Source: Acidobacteriota bacterium (lineage in GTDB: Bacteria > Acidobacteriota > UBA6911). Taken from it: a stretch of DNA of 64,000 bases. The translations under genes and the position numbers were made by a program. The stretch is taken from NCBI GenBank assembly GCA_016929335.1, contig JAFGIY010000003.1, positions 1 through 64,000 on the forward strand. The letters are read 5' to 3'. This document shows positions 1-9,117 of the stretch, one piece after another. The stretch's first letter is position 1; each line of letters starts with the position of its first letter. Under the pieces are notes generated by a model. That model saw only the letters and a list, made by a program, of their open reading frames with translations, did no database searches and was not told the origin of the DNA.

Positions 1-10
1 CGAAGGCTGG
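1..10 (-). repeat. Edge fragment of the CCA-adjacent repeat after tRNA-Gly
   Basis: On the minus strand the ten bases after the tRNA-Gly discriminator read CCAGCCTTCG, identical to the start of the repeat that follows tRNA-Tyr (244-281) and tmRNA (12315-12362). The window edge cuts the copy, so its length is unknown. Confidence 0.6.
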
Positions 11-83
11 AGCGGGAGACGGGACTCGAACCCGCGACCAATAGCTTGGAAGGCTATGACTCTGCCAACTGAGTTACTCCCGC
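11..83 (-). tRNA. tRNA-Gly (anticodon TCC)
   Basis: Read on the minus strand this is a 73-nt cloverleaf. The 7-bp acceptor stem is GCGGGAG/CTCCCGC, the discriminator is T, the T-arm is GCGGGTTCGAGTCCCGT-like, and the anticodon loop CTTCCAA gives TCC, which reads Gly. CCA is encoded directly after it (plus positions 8-10) and is followed at once by GCCTTCG, the start of the repeat also seen after tRNA-Tyr and tmRNA. Confidence 0.95.
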
Positions 84-86
84 TCT

Positions 87-240
87 TTTTGCTGTCCGCC
101 TTCGCCAAGGCTTCGGCGGACAAGTCCTCTTTTGCCCAACTCCCGCAGGAAAGCCCTTCCTTGCCCAACTCCGGCGGACAGATCCGCCCTTATCCAGATT
201 CGGCGGACCAACCCGCTTTTGCTCAACTGCGGCGCACAAG
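87..240 (-). repeat. Degenerate ~29-bp tandem repeats between tRNA-Tyr and tRNA-Gly
   Basis: On the minus strand the spacer contains about four imperfect units of 29-30 bp. Each has a purine-rich GGCAAAAG-like start, then GTCCGCCG (or a variant), then a GAGTTG/GAATCTG-like end. The last unit ends in an imperfect palindrome, GTCCGCCGAAGCC/GGCGAAGGCGGAC, at about 94-122. The short reading frames across it are repeat translations, not genes. Confidence 0.65.
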
Positions 241-243
241 CTA

Positions 244-281
244 TCGAATGGCTCGCCAGCCGAAGCTTCAGCGAAGGCTGG
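244..281 (-). repeat. Half-palindrome repeat abutting the CCA of tRNA-Tyr
   Basis: Directly after the tRNA-Tyr discriminator the minus strand reads CCA, GCCTTCGCTGAAGCTTCGGC, TGGCGAGCC. This matches the left arm, loop and first bases of the right arm of the tmRNA-linked palindrome at 12315-12362, with two base changes up to the loop. It then diverges, so only about half of the palindrome is left. Confidence 0.75.
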
Positions 282-366
282 TGGAGAGGGGAGGATTCGA
301 ACCTCCGTAGTGCCGAAACACGCTGGGTTTACAGCCCAGTGCCATTAACCGCTCGACCACCTCTCC
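282..366 (-). tRNA. tRNA-Tyr (anticodon GTA)
   Basis: An 85-nt class II tRNA with a long variable arm. Acceptor GGAGAGG pairs with CCTCTCC, the discriminator is A, and the anticodon loop CTGTAAA gives GTA (Tyr). CCA is encoded at plus positions 279-281 and is shared with the start of the adjoining repeat. Confidence 0.95.
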
Positions 367-541
367 TGATATATTCAAGGCATGGAAACTTTCTGCAATG
401 CTTTGGTCATCCGCCAAAGTGGAGTCCAGGGAGCTTACAGATGAGCCGGAACCGGCTCAGTTAATAGCTTCTAAAGAACCTGCCGAATCTTGGGCCCGCC
501 TATCCCAAAGCCGGCTATTGCTTCACATTCCTCTTTTCTGG

Positions 542-614
542 AGCTGGCGAGAGGATTTGAACCCCCGACCCGCTGATTACAAATCAGCTGCTCTACCAGC
601 TGAGCTACGCCAGC
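542..614 (-). tRNA. tRNA-Thr (anticodon TGT)
   Basis: A 73-nt cloverleaf on the minus strand. Acceptor GCTGGCG pairs with CGCCAGC, the discriminator is T, and the anticodon loop TTTGTAA gives TGT (Thr). CCA is encoded at 539-541. Unlike the Gly and Tyr genes it is not followed by the GCCTTCG repeat. Confidence 0.95.
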
Positions 615-775
615 GTTGACAAAGTTTTAACTCTAGCATGTGAGGAACGACTCTGCAACTCAAAAAGTTTATCTTTAACAACAATAAAAAGAACTTACCT
701 CCTGCCCAAGAGCATCATTATCTCATTCAACCGGATGAATGCGAAAACCACACGATTGTCGTCTCGTATGGCAAG

Positions 776-1936
776 CTATTTCGGCAATAAACCGAGCCGA
801 GAAAGAATCCTATAGAGTAAAGCACGGCGAATCCGGTTCAGATGCTCAACTTCAGCCTGCAGAGCAAGAGCCCATTTGCCGCGATCGTCGAATTCCTTCT
901 CTTTCTGATGCAAAAGGTCCAAAAGATCGATGATCCGCTGATCCCGGTCGGCAATCTCCGTCCGCATTTCCTGCTGAAGACTTCGGATAGCCTGGTCCCT
1001 GGATACAACCTCCTGTACCAGTTGGTCCTGGAGATCCTGGATTGTCCGATCACGCTGATGAATCTCCTCGTCCATTCTGGCCCGCTCCTCGTCCATTCTG
1101 GCCTGGAGATCGCGGATCACCTGATCCCTCTCACTGATTACCGCCTCAAGGTCTTTAGCCCAAAGGCCAAGTCTGCCAATTTCCTCGTTGAGCTTGATTA
1201 CCTCCTGTTTCCATTCGAAAATCAGTCCATCTGTCGAGTCCAGGAAAGCCGAGTGCGACGGCATCTGTTCCGAAAGCTTCGACATGCTGCAAACGGCAAG
1301 ATAATACATGGGTTCAGTCATCTCAGCATTTGAAGCGGCCGTCTTTTCCAAAAACACCTCGGATGAAGACCCACAGGAAATACTGGAAATCAAAGATCCG
1401 GCGCGTATTTGTTGTCCGGCTATTTCCACAAAGCGAAAATGCTGCTTCAGGAGACTTACAAACTCGTCCGGATACAGCTCTCGCGTATGAAAAGGATTTA
1501 CATACTGCCTTGCATCGGAGTAAGCAGCTTTGTTTGGAGTAGAAATCAATACCACCCCGTTCGCACTGCTTACGCGGGAAATTTCTCGAAGAAGCTCTTC
1601 TTGATCCTTTATATGCTCCAGCGCTTCCATCGTCACCACAACATCGATTGAGCCGCTTCGAAACGGCAGTTGTGTGGCATTTCCCCGCAAAAAGGTCAGA
1701 TTGTCGCGCTGCCAATTCTTACAGGCTCCCTGGATAGTATCGTCGTCCAGATCCAATGCCCACACGCGGCGGGCATGGCGCGCCAGAAGCGCCGCACCAT
1801 AGCCGTTTCCGCAAGCGAGATCCAGAACTTCATTGTTCTTGGCCCATCGCAATGCAAAATAGTACCTGTGAAGATGCTCATAGGCGATCTGACATCCTCC
1901 TTCTCCGGGGATGAAACGCTCACCTGTGAAATTCAT
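776..1936 (-). CDS. SAM-dependent methyltransferase with C-terminal coiled coil
   Basis: 386 aa. Residues about 1-190 form a class I SAM methyltransferase: motif I is VLDLACGNGYG (37-47), then an acidic loop LDLDDD and an SIDVVVTMEALEHI block. Residues about 235-370 are a long coiled coil with repeated RDQxIxDLQ units. It is the last gene of the minus-strand polysaccharide block and overlaps the lipoprotein gene upstream by 4 bp, so the two are probably cotranscribed. In polysaccharide loci, methyltransferases with coiled-coil tails (WbdD is the known case) terminate glycan chains and measure their length. That role here is inference; the acceptor is unknown. Confidence 0.8.
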   Translation of the reverse strand: MNFTGERFIPGEGGCQIAYEHLHRYYFALRWAKNNEVLDLACGNGYGAALLARHARRVWALDLDDDTIQGACKNWQRDNLTFLRGNATQLPFRSGSIDVVVTMEALEHIKDQEELLREISRVSSANGVVLISTPNKAAYSDARQYVNPFHTRELYPDEFVSLLKQHFRFVEIAGQQIRAGSLISSISCGSSSEVFLEKTAASNAEMTEPMYYLAVCSMSKLSEQMPSHSAFLDSTDGLIFEWKQEVIKLNEEIGRLGLWAKDLEAVISERDQVIRDLQARMDEERARMDEEIHQRDRTIQDLQDQLVQEVVSRDQAIRSLQQEMRTEIADRDQRIIDLLDLLHQKEKEFDDRGKWALALQAEVEHLNRIRRALLYRILSRLGLLPK

Positions 1937-2574
1937 GGGGCGGCCTTCCTCTGCATCAAACGCAAGGAACTCAATGCCAGCCAGTCCGCTACCAAATCTC
2001 CCTGCGGACCGCCTGAAACATCGATTTCCAATTGATCATCTTCACCGACATCGAGCGGGAAGAAGAGCGGAATCCAGTCTCTGTCTTCTGCTCTTCGGCC
2101 GGGATCAAAATAGCGGTTGCCGATGAAATACCGTTTCCCCGCACGACTCAAGAATACGTCCATATGAATGCCGTCGCCGATGTTATACACCGGAGTCGCC
2201 AGCCCTCGCAGCGTCAGATCCCCGGACATTCCCTTCAGTGATATGCGCACAGAAACGGGCGCGATTAAGACCAAGGCGTCTTTGCTCAAACCTTTTCTCA
2301 TTACGGGTAAAGACCGGTTCAAATTCTGATCCGGCACCGCAGAATCAGCGGGCAGGAATTTGGAGGTCAGTTCCATGCATCCGGCGGCATTTGATTCCAT
2401 CCCGTCGGGCTTTGAACACCCTGTAAAAAAAACTGATACGGCAATCGAAAAAATAAAAAGAATCAGCCGTGGATTGCATGGTAGCGTTCGAATAAAGCCA
2501 TGCCCGGGAAACCATCTCCGCGATATGCCCCAATTCCCGCGAACATCTCTTCGCGACAGTATTCCACGTCTCAT
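1933..2574 (-). CDS. Putative lipoprotein of the polysaccharide locus
   Basis: 213 aa, family not recognised. A hydrophobic stretch (about residues 36-50) ends in FTGC, which fits a lipobox with lipidation at Cys. The segment before it is unusually long and basic (about 35 residues), so the true start may lie further in. The remaining ~160 residues are mixed alpha/beta, with no motif I can name. It ends 4 bp inside the methyltransferase gene and follows two GT39-like genes, so a cell-envelope role is likely but unproven. Confidence 0.6.
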   Translation of the reverse strand: MRRGILSRRDVRGNWGISRRWFPGHGFIRTLPCNPRLILFIFSIAVSVFFTGCSKPDGMESNAAGCMELTSKFLPADSAVPDQNLNRSLPVMRKGLSKDALVLIAPVSVRISLKGMSGDLTLRGLATPVYNIGDGIHMDVFLSRAGKRYFIGNRYFDPGRRAEDRDWIPLFFPLDVGEDDQLEIDVSGGPQGDLVADWLALSSLRLMQRKAAP

Positions 2575-2619
2575 CGGGATTTCACGACCTCATTATTGCC
2601 ATTATATTCTTCATCATTA

Positions 2620-4728
2620 TTAATATGCACAGGTCAAAACAGACTGGGCGAATGCTCCGGTTCCGGTTGATTCTCTTCCCGCATGAGAGTAGTCGAATTC
2701 CAGAGCTCCATGTTGGGCTGGCTTTAAGGCCAGCACTATCTGTTTCCATGGCCTGTCTTCTTTCTTTGTGCCCGGCTGAAGCACCATGTCGGACTCGGCA
2801 AGCACGTTGCCTTCGCCATCCAGCTGGCGGACCTTAAATGCGAATGAAGTATTCGTGCCTTCCTGATAGGAATCCGGAGAAATGCCGCACAGCAGCTGCA
2901 ATTGCATCGGATTGAGTGCGGAAAACGGGTAGAGGATCCGAGTCCCGGCTTTTGCCAGAATGGCCAGCGGCGATTTTCCCTCAAGGTTCAAATAGCCCGG
3001 CCACGGCTTTATACCGGAACCTGCGTCAATCTGCGCAAAAGGAAGCCGCTCGACCATGTAATTTACCTGAAACACCTCGATCTCCTCCAGGTTCTTGCGC
3101 GAATAGGAAAACGGTATCAATCCCCATCCGGTTGAATAAAATCCTGCCGGAGTCTGCCAGTCGAGAATTCGAAGCGGCGTCTTTGGAAAATACTGAAACG
3201 ACTTAATCGGCATCATCATGGAGCGCAGGTTGGCCGGAACATCATAGGGGGCAGCCAGCTTCGGGATTGCCACAAAGCTGCCGCCGCGGACCTGTGATTC
3301 ATCTGCCGGCAAAGGACTGGTACCCTCTCGTCCCAAATAATACCGGAATCCCCATTCCCCTGCGCTGTAGGATGGCATTCTGCCCGCAACCTGCAATATA
3401 TCCTGCGCGGCACGCGGATATACGCGGGCAAATTCCAGATCCGCGTGTGAGAGCGCCATGCCCCACAAAAGAGAAATTACCAGACTGCCGCTGGCCAGCA
3501 TCGCGGAGTTGAGAAATCGAGTCGGGAGGCGGTATTCCGATATTTCGGATATTTCCAGCTTGCGGAAATAGCATATAAAGAAAGGCGGCAGTATCGGAAG
3601 GATATAACGTGCGGATCCTTCCGTAAGAACAAAAAGACAAAAGAACAGAAAGCCAAAATACCACAATCCAAGGAATTGCTCTTCCGTCTCTCCAAAGCCC
3701 AGCGCGCTTCTCCGGCGGAAAATCGCCATCCAGGAAATTTGCCCCATTTCAAGAATGATAAAAAAACCCCCAGCCAGTCCGGCCACGAAAATGCATTTAT
3801 CGACGAAGCGATACTCCGGAACCTCAAGCTGCACCAGAACAGATGCGATCAGAAGCACCAGAAGGAGCGCTCGCCCTTTCAGCTGTCTTGCAAGAAGGCA
3901 CAAAATGAAGAAGGGGAATACAATAAGCCAGCCCTGGCATTCGAGATTTGAAAACAGCTTGATTCCGAAGGTCTCAAGTGAGAATGACTGGTGCGGCTTG
4001 AAATAGTCCAGGGTGATCCCCCAGAGAAACCTTTTATAGTGAAGGCAATTCAGCAAAAACCAGAGACCGATCAATGTCGGAGGGAGTATTAATGTAATCC
4101 ACCCCTTCCGTCCCCCTCTTTTACGCAGGTTATAAAATCCCAGCAAAGGAATCAGCGCAAATGACTGGTAGCCGGTAAACATCGCTGCCAGCTGGAAGCC
4201 GGCGCTTGCAGCGTACAGGCTCGTCTTTTTCAGATCCGTGGCATACAGAAAGCAACACACGGCGCCAAGCCACCAGGCCAGCATCGGCATGTCGGTCATG
4301 AGCGTATGCTGCATGACAAGAAACAGCGGCGAACAGGCCAGTAATGCCGAAGGCCACAAAGGTCTGTCGAGAAAGCGCGCGCAGATAAAATAGAACGATA
4401 AAACGGCAATAATGGGATAAAGAAGAGCCGGGAGATGGTAGATCCATTCCTTTCCGGGACCCTCTCCGAAAAAACACATGATCGCGGCTAAAAAATAGGT
4501 CTGAAGAAGCGGATGTGAATGAGATCCAAGATCAGGCCAACGGACTCCCTGGAATATGTAGGGAGTATCGTTGGGAAACAAAAGGTTGCTCTGAGCATTT
4601 CTGGCCATGTCCATATAGAAGTTGTCGTCCATGTGGAATGGCTGATTCAAAAATGGAATCGAGCAGGCGACGACAATCAAAACGAGGATTGCCAGATCCG
4701 TTCCCTTCACTGCGTGGTTGGTTTTCAT
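2620..4728 (-). CDS. Membrane glycosyltransferase, GT39/ArnT-like
   Basis: 702 aa with about ten or more hydrophobic membrane segments. After the first segment comes a periplasmic loop, FHMDDNFYMDMAR, whose acidic pair is typical of polyprenyl-phosphate-sugar-dependent glycosyltransferases of the PMT/ArnT superfamily. A soluble domain of about 230 residues follows the last membrane helix. Such enzymes move a sugar from a lipid-phosphate donor on the outer face of the inner membrane. The neighbouring GT2 gene at 7209-7997 resembles the enzymes that make such donors. The acceptor cannot be told from sequence. Confidence 0.8.
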   Translation of the reverse strand: MKTNHAVKGTDLAILVLIVVACSIPFLNQPFHMDDNFYMDMARNAQSNLLFPNDTPYIFQGVRWPDLGSHSHPLLQTYFLAAIMCFFGEGPGKEWIYHLPALLYPIIAVLSFYFICARFLDRPLWPSALLACSPLFLVMQHTLMTDMPMLAWWLGAVCCFLYATDLKKTSLYAASAGFQLAAMFTGYQSFALIPLLGFYNLRKRGGRKGWITLILPPTLIGLWFLLNCLHYKRFLWGITLDYFKPHQSFSLETFGIKLFSNLECQGWLIVFPFFILCLLARQLKGRALLLVLLIASVLVQLEVPEYRFVDKCIFVAGLAGGFFIILEMGQISWMAIFRRRSALGFGETEEQFLGLWYFGFLFFCLFVLTEGSARYILPILPPFFICYFRKLEISEISEYRLPTRFLNSAMLASGSLVISLLWGMALSHADLEFARVYPRAAQDILQVAGRMPSYSAGEWGFRYYLGREGTSPLPADESQVRGGSFVAIPKLAAPYDVPANLRSMMMPIKSFQYFPKTPLRILDWQTPAGFYSTGWGLIPFSYSRKNLEEIEVFQVNYMVERLPFAQIDAGSGIKPWPGYLNLEGKSPLAILAKAGTRILYPFSALNPMQLQLLCGISPDSYQEGTNTSFAFKVRQLDGEGNVLAESDMVLQPGTKKEDRPWKQIVLALKPAQHGALEFDYSHAGRESTGTGAFAQSVLTCAY

Positions 4729-4857
4729 CGGCGCATATCTGCTTCAATCACAGGGCAGCCTTCGAAATCACCTCCGGCGATATAGATACCCGCGTTCCCA
4801 TCGGCTGATTATGCATCCTGAACGCGTCACTCCATACCGCTGGAACAGGTGCAGCAT

Positions 4858-6453
4858 TTATAACTGCTTCGACGGCTGCTCCCTGAAAATGTAATAAAGC
4901 CTGGCTCCATCGCCGGTAGGCAGCTGATAGAGCTCGACCAGGCGAAAGATATCCGGATTATCAACTATCATCTGATTCAGCTCGCTACTTGCTCCGGTTG
5001 TCCAGGGCATCCCCTGATCGTGCTCGGTCATAAGAACATAATTGTACCCGTCGTAGGATTGGATCCCATTCGCTGCAGATTTCAAATGACTCACACGAAC
5101 CGGCACGCCGCGCAGCCTTGCATAATAGGCGAAATTGGATTCGTTGAAAAATGGCAGATCAGGCACCAGCGCCAGTGTCGGTTCGATATTTTTCCCCTTC
5201 GAATCCTCGGCGATTCTCCTGATAACCGCATCCTGCTTCCAATCCTCGGCTTTTGGCATACCAAAGATATCAAAGTAATCCTGAAGGTATAGATTCCAAT
5301 CCCAGCGTAGCGATCCCTGATATCCGCGGAGAATTATCGCGCGCTCAGGCAACCACGAGATGCCGAAGTTGGACAAGTACACTTGAAAACAAAGCAGAGC
5401 AACAAGAACAACCTGAGCAAGCCGGTTCCACAATGTCGCTTTCCACGATGCGATCCATGCACCGGAGATGATTGAGAACAGCCCGATCAGAGGCAGGGTG
5501 AACCGAGGATCTTTGGTCCGTAACAGGGTCATGATCAACCAGCCGCCTGCAATGGCAAGTGCGAGAAATCCCCAGTCCTTTATCAGTTTCTTTCTCCAGA
5601 CAAAGATGCAGGCAAAGCACAGGACGGCGAATAGTATTCCAAACAGCTGATAGCCTTCGAGAAGCCGCAGATAATAAATAAATGACTGGAATGAAAAGAC
5701 GGGCGGCTCCCCTTCCAGCGCGCCGATCTTCGCATTCTCTCCGAAGTGCCGCACCAGTAGAGGGAGATTGGGAAGGTACCATAATCCTGACGCAACTCCG
5801 GAGATGATCAGGGCATCAGCAAGATGAATGAGTCGCGTCTGATTTTGCCAGACGCGCGATTTATAAAACACATAAGCAAGAGGAGTGAGAATGAATCCGA
5901 GGAAAAACCATTTGGACAGGAGTCCAAAAGCCATAATTATTCCCAAAAACACGCTCCAGCTCCGTGATTGAAATCCATGGGTTTTGCGCAGCGCAACGAG
6001 AGCAGCGACAAACCAGGCAGCAAGCCAGTAGTCGAGCACTGTCTCACGGGAAATCCAGATCAGATAAGGAGTCAATACCGTCAGCAGGCAGGCCCAGCAT
6101 GCCGCAATGGGTCCGGCCAGATCTTTTGCCAGTTCATAAACAGCCCATAGCAGGATCAATGTAGCCGGAATATTGGCAAGCACCGCGATATGCGGGCCCG
6201 GATGAAAAATCAGAAACGCTGCTGCAATCATCCAGTGAACAAAAGGAGGATAATGGCCGGACCGTTCCCATGGCCTGAAATGATCGGCAGAAGCAGGGCG
6301 GGTGCTCTCCGTGTAATTGAGCGCGTACGTTTGATGAAGAGCCATATCCCAAACCGGCGGGCGAGTGTCGCGATCGAGCCAGATAATCTGGAATCCCCAT
6401 AGGAGCGCCGTCAAAAGACAGACTGTAATGAGTCGGCTCTTATCAGATACCAT
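4858..6453 (-). CDS. Membrane glycosyltransferase, GT39/ArnT-like
   Basis: 531 aa with an N-terminal signal-anchor-like helix, the loop IIWLDRDTRPPVWDMALHQT with an acidic residue after helix 1, and many hydrophobic helices. A short hydrophilic C-terminal domain follows. The architecture is that of polyprenyl-phosphate-sugar glycosyltransferases. It is a diverged second copy relative to 2620-4728 and belongs to the same minus-strand block; the 129-bp gap between the two holds no gene I can see. The donor and acceptor are unknown. Confidence 0.8.
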   Translation of the reverse strand: MVSDKSRLITVCLLTALLWGFQIIWLDRDTRPPVWDMALHQTYALNYTESTRPASADHFRPWERSGHYPPFVHWMIAAAFLIFHPGPHIAVLANIPATLILLWAVYELAKDLAGPIAACWACLLTVLTPYLIWISRETVLDYWLAAWFVAALVALRKTHGFQSRSWSVFLGIIMAFGLLSKWFFLGFILTPLAYVFYKSRVWQNQTRLIHLADALIISGVASGLWYLPNLPLLVRHFGENAKIGALEGEPPVFSFQSFIYYLRLLEGYQLFGILFAVLCFACIFVWRKKLIKDWGFLALAIAGGWLIMTLLRTKDPRFTLPLIGLFSIISGAWIASWKATLWNRLAQVVLVALLCFQVYLSNFGISWLPERAIILRGYQGSLRWDWNLYLQDYFDIFGMPKAEDWKQDAVIRRIAEDSKGKNIEPTLALVPDLPFFNESNFAYYARLRGVPVRVSHLKSAANGIQSYDGYNYVLMTEHDQGMPWTTGASSELNQMIVDNPDIFRLVELYQLPTGDGARLYYIFREQPSKQL

Positions 6454-6472
6454 GATTTGTCAATCTCCGCAT

Positions 6473-7192
6473 CTAATCCAGCTTCGTGGCGCGAATTCTA
6501 AATCCGAGGGAATAGTTCTTTGCTCTATCCAATCCATCCATGAAATAGAGGATGAGCGGAAATAAAAATCCGAAGAACGGTGCCAGGACCGCAAAAAGAA
6601 TCCACCGCCAGCCCCCCTGAAAAAAGCTCAGAAGCCCCACCGATCGGCGGGCACACACCCAGAAAAATCCCCCGATCGGATCTAAAATATCAAGCTGGAA
6701 AGAAGTGGATTCAAACAGAGAGCGAGCACCATAGCGGGTAAACCTGAAATAGTCATGCGGAGCCTGATGCTCTTCCCAAAGGAACGGGATCACCATTACA
6801 AGCGATCCGCCACGATTCAAAACACGCGCGAATTCCTGGATCACATGCCGGGGATTCCGCGTATGCTCCAGTACCACCATGCATAAAATGCAATCCACCG
6901 AATTGTGGCGCAGGGGAATGCTTTCCAGGTCGCCGCGGATATCCAGGCGGGAATAATCCCAGCTGCTATCACCGCAGCCCACATCCATCGCGACATAACG
7001 ACCCCGCTTAAAATGCACTCTATGCCGGGCTTCTCCGGCCCCTGCATCGAGCACGATCTGCCCGTCCTTCAACCGATCGGAGGCTTGCCTGACTTCGGAT
7101 TCAATCAAATCCTGTACGGGATCCAGACAGGCAATTACGCTGTGAGGAAGTATCCGTTCGGCAAGGGCTTTAAGCCGTGGATTCAGTTTCAT
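6473..7192 (-). CDS. SAM-dependent methyltransferase
   Basis: About 239 aa from the chosen ATG (MKLNPRLKAL). A start 60 bp further upstream would overlap the preceding GT2 gene. Neither site has a strong ribosome-binding sequence. SAM motif I is VLDAGAGEARHR, followed by DVGCGDSSWD and a VDCILCMVVLEHTRNP block typical of class I methyltransferases. The C-terminal 60 residues contain two hydrophobic segments, suggesting membrane attachment. It sits between GT2 and GT39-like genes, so a glycan or lipid-linked sugar is a likely substrate. Confidence 0.8.
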   Translation of the reverse strand: MKLNPRLKALAERILPHSVIACLDPVQDLIESEVRQASDRLKDGQIVLDAGAGEARHRVHFKRGRYVAMDVGCGDSSWDYSRLDIRGDLESIPLRHNSVDCILCMVVLEHTRNPRHVIQEFARVLNRGGSLVMVIPFLWEEHQAPHDYFRFTRYGARSLFESTSFQLDILDPIGGFFWVCARRSVGLLSFFQGGWRWILFAVLAPFFGFLFPLILYFMDGLDRAKNYSLGFRIRATKLD

Positions 7193-7208
7193 TGGAAAAT
7201 TGCGCCCG

Positions 7209-7997
7209 CTACACGTGGAATATGCTTCCGTGATGATACTTGCTGACGACATCCGTCAGCTTGCGATCAAAAAAACGGAAATGGATCAGGCCAAGACGCT
7301 GGAGAAGAAATCGCAGCATCACGCCGACCGTTTTTATTCCATAAATAGTGCTCACCTTAAAATTTACGCTGGATGCTTCCGGAAAATACCGGGCCTGGAC
7401 GGGTACTTCTTTGATTCTGAATCCCATATAGACTGCCTGGGCAATCATTTGGGAATCGAAGACAAAATCATCGGAATTCAGCAGAAAGGGTACGGTAGTC
7501 AGGAATTCCCGGCTATAGGCGCGGAAACCGCTATGACAATCCGTGAGATCTGTTCTGTAGATGATATTTTCCGCCGTCGTCAGCACCCGATTGGCCAGGT
7601 ATTTATACAGGGGCATGCCCCCTTCGAGGGCTTTCCCGTTAAGAATGCGGGAGCCCATAACCATAGCCGCTTCCCCGCTGAGGATGGGCTCAACCAGCTC
7701 AGGCACGAGCTTCGAATCATACTGGTGATCCGGATGCAACATCACTACTACATCTGCGCCTTCTTTCAACGCTTCGAGGTAGCAGGTCTTCTGGTTTCCT
7801 CCATAGCCGCGATTCTGAATGTGAATGACCACAGACAGCCCAAGAGACCGGGCGACCTCAACCGTTTGATCCTGGCTGACATCATCCACGAGGATTATTT
7901 TCGCGACCTTTTCCTTGGGAATATCCAGGTAGGTTTTTTCCAGGGTCCGGGCCGCATTATAGGCGGGCAGGACAATCACAATTTTAGGGTTTAACAT
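7209..7997 (-). CDS. Glycosyltransferase family 2 (DPM1/polyprenyl-phosphate type)
   Basis: 262 aa. The N-terminus has the GT-A nucleotide-binding pattern IVIVLPAYNAARTLE, then IILVDDVSQDQT, and a metal-binding region LHPDHQYDSK. MGSRIL and DCHSGFRAYSRE match the core of dolichyl- and undecaprenyl-phosphate mannosyl- or glucosyltransferases. There is no C-terminal membrane pair, so this is the short, soluble or peripheral form. A role in making lipid-phosphate sugars for the two GT39-like enzymes downstream is a reasonable inference. Confidence 0.88.
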   Translation of the reverse strand: MLNPKIVIVLPAYNAARTLEKTYLDIPKEKVAKIILVDDVSQDQTVEVARSLGLSVVIHIQNRGYGGNQKTCYLEALKEGADVVVMLHPDHQYDSKLVPELVEPILSGEAAMVMGSRILNGKALEGGMPLYKYLANRVLTTAENIIYRTDLTDCHSGFRAYSREFLTTVPFLLNSDDFVFDSQMIAQAVYMGFRIKEVPVQARYFPEASSVNFKVSTIYGIKTVGVMLRFLLQRLGLIHFRFFDRKLTDVVSKYHHGSIFHV

Positions 7998-8005
7998 CTT
8001 TATTT

Positions 8006-8998
8006 TTATACGTGATACAAATCGGTTTTATACAGATCCGCGCGCTTTTGAAACCAGCGTACTGTCATGGACAAACCATCTATCAGCGAAACTTCCGGCT
8101 GCCATTTCAGCCGCTCTTTCGCATACCTGTTGGAGGCAAATAATCGCTCAACCTCGCTGGATCTGGGGCGGCGCCGCTGGATGTCCGCCACAACCTTCAG
8201 TTTCCTGCCAAGGACACGTCCAATAATGTCGACCAGTTCAGAAATTGCATATTCGCGCTGTGAACCCAATTGAATGGTCTCACCTTCAACTCCCGGCGCC
8301 GTTGAAGCCGCGACAAATCCCCTCGCCGTATCTTTCACGAAAGTCAAATCCCGTTTCGTCTCCAGGCTGCCCAAACGCACTAAATTTGCTTGCAGCGCCT
8401 GAACAATTATGGTCGGGATCACGGCCCGCGGTGATTGTCTCGGCCCATAGGTATTGAAGGGCCGGAGTATGACAACAGGAAGCCGATAGGTTCGATAAAA
8501 GCTCTCGGCGAGTTTATCGCTCCCAACCTTGGCCGCTGCATACGGAGATTGGGGACTCAGCGGATGTTTTTCGTCCATAGGCACATACTGCGCGGTCCCG
8601 TAAACTTCGCTGGTGGATGTCTGAACCAATCTTTCCACTCCGGATTCAAGGCTGGCCTGGAGAACATGCAGGGAACCCAGGACATTCGTCTGAACAACAT
8701 CGGCAGGATTCAGATACGAGTAGGGTATTCCGATGAGTGCACCGAGATGGAAAACGCGATGACATCCGCGAACTGCTCTGCGGACGGCTTCGCAATCCCG
8801 GAGATCGCCCGTCACCACATCGATATTCTTGAGACTCCTCTTGCCGAGATCTTCCAGCATCCCCCAGTCGTTTCTGGAATTGTAATGAACAAATGCGCGC
8901 ACTTCCGCCCCCTCGGCAAGGCAGAGTTCGCAGAGGTGGCTGCCGATGAATCCACCGGCCCCGGTGACAAGAACCTTAGATTGCGCAAGCTTTTTCAT
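8006..8998 (-). CDS. NAD-dependent sugar-nucleotide epimerase/dehydratase (extended SDR)
   Basis: 330 aa. Rossmann motif VLVTGAGGFIGSH at residues 9-21, the active-site TSTSEVYG segment, and YAAAK with catalytic Tyr and Lys, all typical of extended short-chain dehydrogenases. LRPFNTYGPRQSPRAVIP is the signature of the dTDP-glucose dehydratase/UDP-sugar epimerase group. It acts in the cytoplasm on nucleotide sugars feeding the glycosyltransferases around it. Exact substrate specificity cannot be assigned by eye. The gene ends 9 bp before the GT2 gene, so the two are probably one transcript. Confidence 0.88.
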   Translation of the reverse strand: MKKLAQSKVLVTGAGGFIGSHLCELCLAEGAEVRAFVHYNSRNDWGMLEDLGKRSLKNIDVVTGDLRDCEAVRRAVRGCHRVFHLGALIGIPYSYLNPADVVQTNVLGSLHVLQASLESGVERLVQTSTSEVYGTAQYVPMDEKHPLSPQSPYAAAKVGSDKLAESFYRTYRLPVVILRPFNTYGPRQSPRAVIPTIIVQALQANLVRLGSLETKRDLTFVKDTARGFVAASTAPGVEGETIQLGSQREYAISELVDIIGRVLGRKLKVVADIQRRRPRSSEVERLFASNRYAKERLKWQPEVSLIDGLSMTVRWFQKRADLYKTDLYHV

Positions 8999-9117
8999 GG
9001 CACCAACCTTGGAGAGCAGGACGAGCCATCATCCTACCCTAGGTCCATCATTGGCCCAAACGGAATTTAGGCGGCAGATATTTATTTCCGATTCCGAAGC
9101 AGAACTCCGGCCGCCGA

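Noticed and set aside
56-464. Overlapping plus-strand reading frames across the tRNA-Gly/tRNA-Tyr region
   Set aside because: They run through tRNA genes and translate the dispersed repeat (AFAKASADK-type peptide); they have no ribosome-binding site.
7200-7994. Long plus-strand frame opposite the GT2 gene
   Set aside because: The minus-strand frame has full GT2 motifs; the plus-strand translation shows no family features.
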